NCBI GenBank assembly: GCA_016987375.1
Contig: PJRA01000263.1
Coordinates: 3,681,680 to 3,745,679, forward strand
Direction: 5' to 3'
Source of the DNA: Brachionus koreanus
Lineage: Eukaryota; Rotifera; Eurotatoria; Ploima; Brachionidae
DNA length: 64,000 bases
This document shows positions 12,937 to 24,209 of this stretch, one piece after another; within the stretch, counting starts at the first letter, position 1; every line of letters begins with the position of its first letter. A model generated the notes under the pieces. The model was not told where the DNA came from. It was given only the letters and a program-made list of their open reading frames with translations, and did no database searches. Both the position numbers and the translations under genes were made by a program.

Positions 12937-14172
12937 CTAATCGTCTGCATACAAAAATAGTTCTTTTTGAAATTTAGGATTTATCACGTGATTAAGTGAT
13001 ACTCTTTGATCATTGAACAATTCGACATAATATTTTGATTTTTGTTTATTGTAGAATAAAATTTTCATTTTAAAGTTTTCTAGATTTTTGGTAAAGTTAG
13101 ATATCTGAGACAAGTTGAAATTTTTCGGACAACCGGCTAAAGTAACCTTGAAACCGAAAGCCGGAATGTCCAGAAATTCTCTCGGACATGCCAGGAACTT
13201 ATTCGAGCTAAACTTCTTACCATTATCAATACACATCACATTTCGACTATCTAAACACAACAAATTAAATACTAAAATTGGTTTATTCAACAAGTACCTG
13301 TATTATTTTGATCATTAGCTTCCAATCTGACCCTATGCCAAACATTTACATTAAATGCAAAATATACACTCTCATTTTGAAGATTTTCTATATCTATACA
13401 ATTTAACAATTGATTATTACAATAGACATTTATCAATGAGCTGAATTGTTGCAACGATCCTTTCAAACAATCGAAATTAACATAAACATCATTGGTTAAA
13501 ACTGATTCACATAAATATATGTCTAACTGGTCGCCTGAATTTAGTGGACTGTTTTTTCTGGTTAGACCAAAAAGGCAGTTCATTTGATTTATATCAATTT
13601 GCTTTGGTTTAAAGTGTTTATTTTGAGTATAAACTTTAAGATATTTTTATTTTAATTTAGAATTAATTTATACATATTAAATTAATACTTTTCATACAAG
13701 TATCTGATCCTTTGATTGAATAAAAATATTTTTCTGGATCCCAAAAAGTATCATTTCTATAATAGAAATAATTTAATTTAAAGTCTGATGTCTTATACTT
13801 TAAAAAACCCTGCTTGTTTGGGTAGTAAGTCATTTGGAAATGCTCTTGAACCTTCTTTTGTTCTTAAGTTTAATAAAAATTCCTTTTAAATTAAACAAAA
13901 AATGCACAAAATACTTTTTTTTATTTTATTTTTTTAAATACTTTTGTATAAATAATTCTTCTGCTGATATTTGGTTCAGTAGGAAAGTTTGATTCAATCG
14001 AATTTTTATCATTAAATGAATGAGATTGGGATAAACTAAGATTCTTTAAGTCTAAAGAAATATCTGTTTTGTTGGAGTTGAGACTTGAATTCTCTTCATG
14101 ATTGAGAATTTTTGACGATTCCAAGGAATCGCCAAAATCTTTTATTTGTCTGCAAGGATCAACACAATACAT
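12937..14172 (-). CDS. eIF4E-binding motif plus extended Tudor protein
   Basis: Proposed exons on the minus strand: 14172-13942, 13882-13809, 13756-13698, 13633-13298 and 13250-12937; phases match throughout and give 337 residues. Residues 75-81 read YTKEFLL, the canonical YxxxxL-phi eIF4E-binding motif, formed across the exon 1/2 junction. About 32 residues later comes FWDPEKYFYS, which resembles the WDPEKW block that follows the eIF4E-binding motif of the eIF4E transporter 4E-T/EIF4ENIF1. From about residue 135 the sequence is an extended Tudor domain: GDQLDIYLCESVLTNDVYV, then VWHRVRLE, then VMCIDNGKKF and FLDIPAFGFKVTLAGC, matching the family's WxR and DxG elements. Tudor domains bind methyl-arginine in germline and other RNA granules. 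A translational repressor or granule adaptor is an inference. The exon 2 donor (gttttt) is weak; another reading through 13799 changes the frame, so this junction is the least certain. Confidence 0.7.
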
Positions 14173-14317
14173 AACAAGAATAATAAATGAAAATTTTAAA
14201 TTTTGAAATTTAAATAAGAATAAAAAAAAATTTAATCTTTTATAGTTTATTTTACAAAAATTTTCATTAGTTTCAATAAAAAAGCGCTCAAAAAAATAAA
14301 ATTAAATAATTATTGTG

Positions 14318-16013
14318 TCAATTGGTTGATTGAGCCCTGAATCGTCTTATAAATTCATATTCATTTCTGATTCGCAATATTGCTATTTCAAACAGTATTT
14401 GTTCCCTTGAATAAAATAAAATTAAATTTTTATTAAAAAAATGTCAAAGAATTCTAATTTTTTCCATGTCAATAAAATAATAAAATATTATGTTTATTTA
14501 TTTTTTATACTGTACCGAGCTAATTCTCCTTAAGAGGAAAAAAATTAAAATCATAATATTAAATAGAAAAAGATTAGAAATAAATAGAATGAAATAGATA
14601 CATATGTTAATATATCTGATAACTCAGGGGGAATAAAAAAGAAATAGGAGGTTAGAAATTACACAATGGTGTCAGATATATTTTGATTCAAGGCCTGTTT
14701 TATGTTCTTGCACCAATCTAACGACCAATAGAACAGTATAACTCAGTCCTGCTCTGACATATCAAATTTTAGATTAGAAAAGTGTTAAATTTTATTAGGT
14801 CATCTTATCAAACCAAATTCCAATTAAATTAGATTCAATTTCGAATTACAAATTTCTTTTATATCTTCAATCATTGAAGAAAAATTTAATTTACTACAAA
14901 ATTTTATACCTAGAAACTTTATTTCTTTTTAGCTTACGATTTAATTTCCAAAACATTCTTAGATCGAATTATCTTTTTATTCGTAGAAAAAATCATAGAA
15001 AAAAACTTTACAACTGATATCTTCAATTTGCACTTGCGATGCCATTTTTATTTTATATGCTAATGTAAAGACAAAATTTATTGAAAGGACCAGATGCTTT
15101 TATAATAAATAATGAATGATTAAAAAATATTTTAATGTTTGTGTTTCAATAAATAAATTTATTCACTTAAAAGAATACATCATCGATGCCACACTATTTT
15201 CCAAACACTCTATCAACACTATTTTTACACATAATATATTATTATCAGTTTTACTATAATTAATTAAAATAATTCACGAACTAATGGTAAAGGTGTATTT
15301 ACAAACCTGAAAAAGAATAAAATTGAAGTTTAATAAAATTTTTATCTCTTATCTGGTTACTAGTAAATTTCAGAAATGCATTGTTGACCAACCTTGTTAG
15401 TTTGTCTTCATTGGAATTAATCTTTTTTAATAAGACTGTGAATAAAGACTAAAAAAGAAAAAATTGGCTTATCAAGCATGCCATCATATCAATGTGACAA
15501 CAATTAGTAGATTGTAGGTTATGTTTTTTTTAGCAGATTTCTAATCTAAACCTTTTTCACTAAATATAAATAAATTATATTTTCAGTTTTTTTTTTATAA
15601 CAAAAAAATTCAAATTTTCAAAAAGTATTATTCGAAGATTATCATGAATAACATCAATATTTGCCTTAAATACAGTATTTATTTAATTTAATTTTACCTA
15701 AGATTTTTATCCATTATGTTCATTGAAGATAGGCTTCTTGAGTTGAATTCGAGCAAGGCTTCGCCAGTTATCTGGTTTAAAACAAATAAATCCTTACAGC
15801 TCTCATAATAAGATGGAAATTTTCGATTAAACCATTCTAAAACTTTATCTACAGTCCATTTATTTACAGCATAGCTATTCGAACTTTGTCCTAGTTGACA
15901 ATTTTCAGAATCTTTATTTTCTTGAATCTGAAACAATTAATTTTTGAAAAAAAATGCCCAAAATGGTATACTTTTTCTTTAGAGTTTGTAATTTCAAAAT
16001 CAATTGAGTTCAT
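14318..16013 (-). CDS. Small SAM-domain protein, two possible last exons
   Basis: Exons on the minus strand: 16013-15972 (ATG), 15927-15698, 15448-15393, then either 15306-15264 or 14405-14318. The second and third exons encode a SAM domain: WTVDKVLEWF, then QITGEALLEF, then a last helix SLFTVLLKKI. SAM domains form homo- or hetero-oligomers or bind RNA. Both candidate last exons begin with the same base and complete the same Arg codon. The distal one encodes a helical tail (EQILFEIAILRIRNEYEFIR) and is more protein-like; the proximal one gives 14 residues. Between them lies a LINE relic. The exon 2 donor (phase 2) and exon 3 acceptor (phase 0 needed) disagree by one base, so a sequence error, an unseen microexon or a non-standard site must be involved. 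About 125-140 residues in total. Confidence 0.6.
14490..15060 (-). mobile_element. Degraded non-LTR retrotransposon 3' region
   Basis: Minus-strand translation, in broken frames, gives blocks typical of the C-terminal part of a LINE reverse-transcriptase ORF: FSTNKKIIRSKNVLEIK, then EIKFLGIKFCSKLNFSS, then IEDIKEICNSKLNLI. These match the usual 'KFLGI.FD.KLTF..HI..I...C.KRLNLI' pattern. The 3' end carries AGAATTAGCTCGGTACAG followed by an A/T-rich tail. The same tail occurs at about 40250. It sits in an intron of the SAM-domain gene in the same orientation and is clearly inactive. Confidence 0.75.
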
Positions 16014-17776
16014 TGCCAATCAACACAATCCAATATAATCCAAAATTTGATTTTTTCTATTTTAACATTTCATTTCTTTTGAGTTAGTTTATTATTTAAG
16101 CATAATTTTTTATCTCTCTAAATGAAAGTTTGAAAATATTTACAAGCGCAAATAAAACGTAACTTTAATATAAAATAATAATTTTTATATAATTTTTATT
16201 AATATAAAATATATTATTCTTAATTTAGAACCAGATACATATATTAACAGATTTATTAATTTAAATCATATTTTCTCGCTAAAAAGTGACTTTCTTTTTT
16301 TATTTTATGGTTTTTATTTTACTTGAGTTATGGTGCGGGTTTAATAATTAGGTTTACAAAAAAACTAAATAATTAAATAAAATAATTAAAAATATTTTTT
16401 AATCGTCTCTAATTTAATTCATAATTTTCAGTTTTTAATAGTGATGTTGGTTAACCAACGCTTGGTCAACCAATTTTGCCAACTTTGGCTAACCCAAATC
16501 AGGTAAGCCAATTCGACCGAATTTTGGTTAGCCAATTTATAGCCGACCAAATTTTGGTTAGCTAATATTTGGTTCTTAATTTGGTCTCCCAAAAAAAAAA
16601 ATAAGCTGGCTATCCAACTAAATAAAGATAATGTTGCTATTAACAAAAAAAATCATTTTAATTTTGAATTCAAGATTGAAAACAATCCGAATATACATTT
16701 TTTCGTTTTATTAAGGCTTTAAAAGGATTCTTAATGTAAAAAATTTAATGTGGTTGTGTTTATTCTGAAATTTAAATATTCAAATTTTTGAAAAAAAAAT
16801 AGGATATATGATATATCTTTATCAAAGATTAATGAAAGAATTAATTTAATTTGTTCAAAAATAAAAGTCTTAAAATTCTATTTTAATTCTATATTAAAAT
16901 TTTGATCTCAAAATTTAAAAAATTTCAAAATTTGTTTAGATAATTAAATTTAGGTCAAAATTTGGTCGACCAAAATAGTCGACTTTGGTTAGCCAAAAAC
17001 TGGTTAACCTAAATTAGCTAACCAGCTAACCAAGCTAAACCAACATCACTAGCTTTTAATGCGAGATCAAGCCCGCATTTTCGGTTTTTGACCCAGCATT
17101 AATTACAAGTTTTTTGGATTTTAACGCCCCGTCAAATCATGAAATCTGCATTTTTATGCACACATCCTAAGTGGGGCGATTTTAACATGGGAAGGATGGT
17201 CGCTTATGCGTGCACTAAAATCTAAGAATCAGAAGTTATCCCATGCATGATATTGCAAGGGTTTACGGTATAAATCATTTAATTCTAACTATTAGTTCAA
17301 GAATGATTAAAAAAAACTCAAATTTGGACAAAAATGTAAAAGCATGCTTAATTTTCAAATATGAAAAATATTTCAAATTAGTTGTATTATTTAAATAAAA
17401 AGCCTATTCTTTTAAATAAAACACTAATTATTTGATTAAATACTTGAAATATAAAATTCATAATCATTTAGAAAATATAAAATCTAAACAGAATTTTCAA
17501 ATTTGTATTTAAAAAAAATAGAGTAAATTTTTTTATAATTTTTTAAAAATGGTTTATGAAACAAAAAAATAATTCAAAGCAAAAAATCAAACAATTAATA
17601 TTTTTAAACATGAGAAAACAGTAAAATATCTTTTAAGCATAAATGTTAAAGAATTTCGAAAAGAAAAAAAAATTTAAATATCTGAAAATTTTAGAAATAT
17701 TTTTGATCAAAAATTTATGACTAGAAACAAAAAGTAAATTTAAATTTCTCAATGAGAGATGTTGACAAGACTTTGA
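16014..17776. other. Intergenic region with hAT element
   Basis: Apart from the hAT element described separately (16439-17051), it contains a comparatively GC-rich patch at about 17050-17270 with CCCGCAT and GGGGCG motifs that looks like older repeat sequence. No exon found. Confidence 0.6.
16439..17051. mobile_element. Non-autonomous hAT element
   Basis: Perfect 14-bp terminal inverted repeats TAGTGATGTTGGTT / AACCAACATCACTA. Flanking 8-bp sequences gtttttaa and gcttttaa differ at one base, fitting the 8-bp target-site duplication of hAT elements. The T/CAGTGATG start also fits that superfamily. Subterminal regions hold many copies of TTGGTTAGCCAA-like and TTGGTCGACCAA-like units on both sides, which could be transposase-binding sites. 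There is no transposase gene; the centre is AT-rich filler. Confidence 0.88.
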
Positions 17777-19364
17777 TTAATGTTTCATCTGGTCAAACTT
17801 AAATTGTATCTCATTTTCCGAACTATTGTTACTCGATTCTTTCAGATTCCTTTTAAAAAAAGCAGCATATACATTTTCCCAAGTGTGATCCCTCGGGCCG
17901 AACAAAAATATATATATATTTTTTATGTAGCTTTGATGAAATGGGTTGTAAGACTCATTTTTAAATATTTTCAAATATGTTATATTTTTGCGGGAGAATT
18001 TTTCCCATGTTGTTGTGTTGGTAATCATAAAATAAGTATGAATAACAAATAACGAAAAAGTCAAGAAAAATGATATAACCAAAACTTGAGCATCAAATAG
18101 AAAAAGGAGATTCTTTAATAGCCAAGTTGACCATTTCGAGTAGCTGACAAATGAACTCCTAAAGAGAAAATTTAAATTAATTGTCTTTAAATATCAAAGA
18201 TTTTTAAAATAAATTACCAAGTTATTTCAATGCACCAACTTATTAATAAATTTGTGGTTCCAACAAAAAACCAAAAATATTTATGATTCTTTTCGCCTAT
18301 ACAAGTCTCTAGCCAAGGACTTAAATTTAAATTCATATAATTTTTAATCAAATCGAAAATGTAATTATTTTACCAATGATGATCAAACTTGTTCACACAC
18401 TTTAAATTAATTTTTTTGTTTTAATTAGTTTTTTTTTTTTAATTTAAAATTAAAATTACTCTTCGACACTCTTCGCAATGTCTGCTTCGAATAGGTTGCT
18501 TAAAAATAAATTATTAATATATTATAAATTTTTTTAAGTAAATTTTTAAATTCTAAATATTTAATAATAAAGAATAGATCGCTTTATAATGATCTTTCTG
18601 AACGAAAGTTTTCAACTATAAATTTTATATATGATTTTTTAATAATAAATAATATTTTATATTAAATGTTTTCTAATAAATCACTTTTATTTTAAAAAAA
18701 TAAATTACTTCTAACTGGCAGTATGTACAAAATCTAAGTTTTATACTAGGCAGACCTTCTTTATGTAAATTTCTTCTACTCTCCTTTAAACTTGATAAAA
18801 TATTGATTCACTTAACTTTTAATTTTAAAAATTTACCGCTTGTTGTCTTTCAACATATCCTGGATTTTTAAAACAAGTCAGGAAAAAGAACAATAGAGAT
18901 GAATAAGTCAAGCTAACAAAACAGAATAAATAGATGTAATCACGTTGGATTAGAGCATCTCGAAGTTCTTATTTAAAAAAAAAATAGACAAATTCTTTAA
19001 AAATAATAACATTTATAAATGTTTACTAGTATTTTGTATAAACAGATTTCCAGTCACGAACAGAACCAGCACCATATGGGTTGTTCTGACAAAAATTTTT
19101 TTGCAATTAAAAAAGCTTCTTAATTTAAATCTTAGAAAAATATTAATATAAATTTAAATCTTTAACTTTTCTTCTTCCTTAACAATATTTAACTCAATGG
19201 AGCTGTTTTCTTTTGAAGAGTTACCAGAAACAGTATTGATGTTGACCTTGTACTAAATAAAAAATTTTATAAAATTAGAGAAGATTTTAGAATTCAATTT
19301 ATACTTGTCTGGCATTTTCGTCACTTGAAGATTGGATACTTATTGTTTTTTCACTATCGCTCAT
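17777..19364 (-). CDS. ZDHHC12: DHHC palmitoyltransferase, ZDHHC12-like
   Basis: Nine exons on the minus strand: 19364-19305, 19252-19167, 19085-19027, 18967-18837, 18783-18709, 18498-18460, 18399-18374, 18319-18218 and 18158-17777, all phase-consistent, giving 319 residues. Order: polar N-terminus; TM1 (HMVLVLFVTGNLFI); TM2 followed by NPGYV; a cysteine-rich domain FCTYCQLE...QPIRSRHCEECRR; then [21 protein letters not shown]; two further membrane segments; and the NTTTWE motif (the family's TTxE). The catalytic Cys of DHHC is encoded across the exon 7/8 junction. The enzyme family transfers palmitate from acyl-CoA to cysteines of substrate proteins, usually at Golgi or ER membranes. The DHHCPWxExCxGExNH sequence and the C-terminal NPF motif best fit ZDHHC12. 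Confidence 0.92.
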
Positions 19365-19620
19365 TTTGAAAAAAAAATCAAACTAAATTTTAAAAAAAAT
19401 TAGCTGTTCAATTTATGAATTAATACTAAAATGAGTCTTGTGTTAGAATAAAATTATTATTCAGTTTTTTTTTTTAAATAAAATTTTGCATAATTTTTAT
19501 TTTAAAAAATGACAAAAATCATGTAACTTAAATCTTAGTTATTGATAATACTTCGATTTATTTTTTTCTAAAAATAATCTCCGAGACTTTAAAACTTAAT
19601 CATAAACGATTCTTTTATAA

Positions 19621-19850
19621 TTAACACTCAAAAACCGCAGGGGTCTTTTGAACCACTTTTGTAATTTCATTTATTTGTTTTTTATTCAATAAATTTAATC
19701 ATTTTTTTATAATTTTTTTTTCAATCATATCTTAAATAAAAAATATTATAAANNNNNNNNNNNNNNNNNNNNTTTATTTTCATTGAAAAAAAATATTAAC
19801 AAAGATTTAAATAAAAGGGTCAAAAAAGTCATCCGGTTTTTGAGTGTTAA
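19621..19850. mobile_element. TTAA-bounded MITE, family B, containing an assembly gap
   Basis: Starts TTAACACTCAAAAACCG and ends CGGTTTTTGAGTGTTAA, a 17-bp terminal inverted repeat with TTAA at each end. Inside are partly complementary arms (GGTCTTTTGAACC against GGGTCAAAAAAGTC). It shares the TTAACACT tip with family A. The 20-N gap lies within it, so its true length is unknown. Confidence 0.8.
19753..19772. other. Assembly gap (20 N)
   Basis: A run of exactly 20 N interrupts the family B MITE. The round number suggests a placeholder of unknown true length. Confidence 0.98.
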
Positions 19851-21137
19851 GTTATTGTTAAGTAGATTGGAAAATGCTCAGCTAACTATAGTACATAGGG
19901 AAAGCTTTCCAAAATTGAAAAACCATTATGCAAGTGATTGTTTAACATGTTCTCATTTTAAATAAAGTGTACCCACAATCGAATTGATTGCCTAATAGTG
20001 TTGTAAAATCCAAATCCACGGAAATTTCTATGATGGAGTTTGACAAATTTTCAGCTCCACAGTGCCAAAAAGCGTTTCATTCTAGAAAGAATGTGTGAGC
20101 AAGAACTACTAACTAACTAATAGCGAAGAGCCTAGGGAAGTTTCTTCGAAGATATAGTTCAAATGCTCGCCATTGTTTACTAAACGAAATTCATTCTTAG
20201 AAATAAATACTGACATATTTTTAATTATTTTTCATAATTCATTTTTCAAAATTTGCTTTAAAAATACTTTATGCCAAAAAATAAAGTTATTTTCTTTTTT
20301 CAAATGATCAAGATATTTTTTTATTGCTATTAAAACGAGAAATTTGTTAATATGGTAAATAAGTAATGGACTTATAAAAAAATCTCAATTAACATTGATC
20401 TAAAAATTTAAAAATATTTTTGCAAAGTAATATTCTGATGATGCGCAAAATTTTTTTAATTTTTAAAATTCAAAGACATGGCAAAGAAAAAGGCCATTTT
20501 TAAATAGAAAAAGTCTACATCAAGATTATATTGAATTTTCTTCAAATAAAAAAATCGATCATCATAAGATTTTTCTATTCGAAAATTCTTCATTACAATA
20601 AGTGACTCAACTAAAAGAAATTTATTAATTTAAAGAAAAAATTTTATTTCAAAGAAACAAGAAAAATAAACATTTTACTTAATATATGAATTGTTAATTT
20701 TGAAAAATTTTGAGTCAAATAAAAGATAGAAAAAACTTATTTATTTTTGTTCAATTTTTAAATTAATTTAAAAATTTATTTTTTTAAACTTAAATTTTTT
20801 TATTAATTTATTTTGATATAGTTGTATGTGTTTTTTCCTTTTAGAACTGTTGAATATCAGAGAATATCGAGACAAAATAAATGTCGAGTCATACATTCAC
20901 CAAATTTCAAACTAAGAATAAATTTATAATTTTTTATTAATCAAAATGATTAATAATTGGAATGCACAGGAAGGCAAACATTAAAAAATTCAAAAAATTC
21001 AAATTGATTCAATAAAATCAGGTTATTTTGTCCATTCTTTATAGAAGACCATAATTTAAAAATGTTATATTTATGCACATTTTTGATTTAAAGCAAATGA
21101 GTTACAATATTGAAGCATTTTAATTTAATTATTAAAA
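19851..21137. other. Intergenic region upstream of KDM3-like gene
   Basis: Between the divergent ZDHHC12-like and KDM3-like genes. A less AT-rich stretch at about 19980-20200 looks like old repeat sequence but has no recognisable coding or terminal structure. Nothing else seen. Confidence 0.5.
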
Positions 21138-24100
21138 ATGAGCGAGTCATTTGATTGCATTTCAGACTGTTCTGAATTTTCAAAAAAATCTAGAGCGCCT
21201 GACCATACAACAAATACGAACAAAAAATTCAAAATAAGCGAAAATGACACAAAAATTCAGGATGCAAAATGTATTTGTATAGCAAACAAGTACAATGATC
21301 TAGATATGTGTCGGGAGTGCACTTTAAGTTTAGATAAGAACTACAATTTAGAGGACGATGAATGCAGATTCAATGGATGGAGAAGGTTAATAAAATTTTT
21401 TATTCAATTATTTATAGTAGTAGATTTTATTTAATATTTTTTTGATTATAAATTATTGATTTTTTTTAATTGAACATTTTAGCCTAACTACAAGCTTTTA
21501 TTTTTAGTTTATCATCAAAATCTGCTTCAGATAAAAATTCTAGAATTTTTCAATTACAAAATTTAAATTAAAAATTTTTAAAGGTTAAAGATTGTCAACA
21601 CTAAATTTTGTGAGTTTTTTGATTTTCTTCAAGAGTCAGATAGTAGTGAAAAAGACAAAAATATTTGGGACCTAGTTTGCGATTACAATAAAATATCACC
21701 TGATGAAACACATAAAATTTTAGCTTATATTGGAAAAAATTTTGAAAAACTTATCGAAGATGAAATTAAATTCAGACAAAAATTTGAAAAAAGTAATTAT
21801 TACGTATTTTTTATTTTGAAGACTTTTAATTTTCCAAATTTATTTGGGAATATTGATTTTATGTTGTTGCAAAAAAATTTAAAAATTAATTCAAAATTTC
21901 AAAAGAAAAAATTAGGAGAATTTTTTAAATTAATTTAAAGCAGTACTAACTGACTAAAATTTTTTCAACTGTATTTTGTATTTGTTGCTTTTCAAAAATT
22001 AAATATTAAAAAAAATTTAAAATTTACTAAATTTTTTATGTAGCCTAAAATGCATAAAATCTGACCAAAATTTATAAAAAATTAATACATATTTATACAT
22101 AATTCATAAAAATGATAGGGAATATTTTGGTATTAATGAAGAAATTTCTATCAAATGCAAAATTTTAGGTTAACAGAAATTCAAAAACTAGAATAAAGTG
22201 GATTTTGTCTAAAAAATATTCATTTTGTTCTTAATTTTTTTAATTTATTTTTTTTTCTAAAAAATTAATCCTAAAATTTTGATGTTAATGAGAATATTAA
22301 ATAGTTAAATTTTTATCAATATTTAAACAATTTAAAGGTTATTTAGAACTTAAATTATATTGTTTGATTCGGATATTGTTTTATTTTATTTATCAGATGA
22401 ACAGAGAGACAATAAATGTATAATTAAGGTCGTAAACAATGATAATATTAGACTTAAAGATTATTGTTTAAATATCAATTTTTTTTACTCAAAAAAATTA
22501 TCTATCTAACTCTTTTAAAATTTCTTGATTATGAAAGTAGTAAATGAAATCATAGAAATATATCTTTTAAAGTTAATTTGTAGGACATTTATCAAAGAAA
22601 AAATTATGAATTCACATAATTCAATCATCATGCTTAAGCATATTTTTTTAGATTCAACTTGGAAAAAAATGTTGATGCATAGTCGAGAATTATGCGACAA
22701 ATGTAGCACTACAATATTTAATGGACATATGGCATGCGGATCATGCGGATTTATTGTTTGCATTGATTGCTTTGAATTGAGAAGTAGAAATTTAAAGCTC
22801 AACGGTAAATAATAAATTAATAGACTCAATTTTTAATTTTAATTTATTAAATAAAGATAAAATAAGAAGCAATAGAGATCAATATTCATGGCTTCATTGC
22901 TACAAGTACAATTTTGAATTGAAAAAAATAATCAAAAAAGCCCATTCACCAAGTGATATGTTGTATGTTCAATTTATTCCATCGCAAAGTAAAGCTTTAT
23001 TTTTCTTTATTTTTAATAATAAATATAATTATTTAATTAAAAGTTTTGAATAAAATTTATTTTATATACAAAAATCGCATGGCTTCAATAAATAAAACAG
23101 GTCACACAAGCCAATTAAAAAGTTCATATTTGACTTTAGATTCATTCACGCAGAATAGTCTAGTAGATGACGAAATACTTACAGATATATTCGAAAAAGA
23201 ATGGCATTCAAAAAGGCCAATAGTTGTTAAAAATTTGCACAAATCTTTAAATGAAAAACTTTGGACTCCGGACTCATTCTCATCCGAATTTGGACATCTC
23301 GAAATTAATTTAGTAAATTGCAGAAATAACCGAATAGTTCCGAAGGTGCTGTTGAAAAAATTCTGGTCAGGATTTTCAAATTTAGAAGAGCGTCCATGTG
23401 ATCATAAAGGAAGAAAAATGGTTCTAAAACTAAAGGATTGGCCGTCTTCGGATGATTTTAAGCACTTTTTACCATCACGCTACGAGGACTTGATGAAAAA
23501 TTTGCCTGTTAAAAAATTCACTCAACGAAATGGAACCTACAATTTAGTATCCTATTTACCGGATTTTTTTTGCCTGCCAGATCTTGGACCTAAACTTTAC
23601 ATTGCATACAGTTCAGCTGAAACGCCCAGAGAGGGTACAACTAATTTGCATGTAGACATATCGGATGCAGTCAATTTAATGGTCTATGTGTCAGATTTAG
23701 ACACCAATTCGGAACCAAATGATTTATCAGAAAAAAAAATGTTAAAAGTTTTAAAAGATTCAAATTGTCTTCAAGAGCATATTGATCGATATTTGAACAA
23801 TGAAAAACCTGGTGCATTATGGCACATATTTAAACCAAATGATGCTGATAATATTAGAACTTTTTTATCACTAAGAGACATCAAAAGAGAAAAGGAAATT
23901 GTCAATGGAAATGATCCTATACATGATCAAACAAATTATTTGAATAAAAAAATGATTGAAGATTTAAAAAGCGAATATAATGTTGAAGTTTTTACTATTG
24001 TTCAATTTTTAGGTGATGCCATATTTATTCCTTCGGGTGCTCCTCATCAAGTGAGAAACTTGAGTAGCTGTATTAAAGTTGCTGGTGATTTTGTAACACC

Positions 24101-24209
24101 GCATGGCATCACCGATTGCCTACTTTTAACCGAACAAATCAGAGAATTAAGTGAAAATCACATTAATCATGAAGACAAGCTTCAGGTATATTCTTCAATA
24201 GAATTATAG
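21138..24209 (+). CDS. KDM3: KDM3-type JmjC histone H3K9 demethylase
   Basis: Clear exons: 21138-21385, 21584-21792, 22397 onward (donor at 22418 or later), about 22652-22804, 22857-22988 and 23044-24209. The region 22418-22652 is the uncertain part; 22584 is another possible acceptor. The middle exons encode the KDM3 zinc-finger region (LCDKCSTTIF...ACGSCGFIVCIDC). The last exon encodes the JmjC domain. Fe(II) ligands are visible: LHVD (His codon 23649-23651 and the following Asp) and GAPHQV (His codon 24045-24047). Blocks DPIHDQ, VQFLGDAIFIP and SCIKVAGDFVTP are diagnostic for KDM3/JMJD1. The family removes H3K9me1/2 using 2-oxoglutarate and O2 in the nucleus. It lacks the long N-terminus of vertebrate KDM3 (over 1200 residues), at roughly 600-650 residues. 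The end after HEDKLQ may be another splice donor (gtatat), so a short terminal exon could be missing. Confidence 0.88.

Noticed and set aside
13700..13850. Unspliced 60-codon frame through 13840-13698 (with PNKQGFLKYKTSDFKLNYFY)
   Set aside because: It looks coding, but the preceding exon cannot join it in phase, whereas the spliced version keeps the 4E-T-like spacing between YxxxxLL and WDPEK. Kept as an unresolved alternative rather than a feature.
16428..16646. 72-residue minus-strand open frame with Asn/Trp/Leu repeats
   Set aside because: It is a translation of the subterminal TTGGTTAGCCAA repeats of the hAT element.
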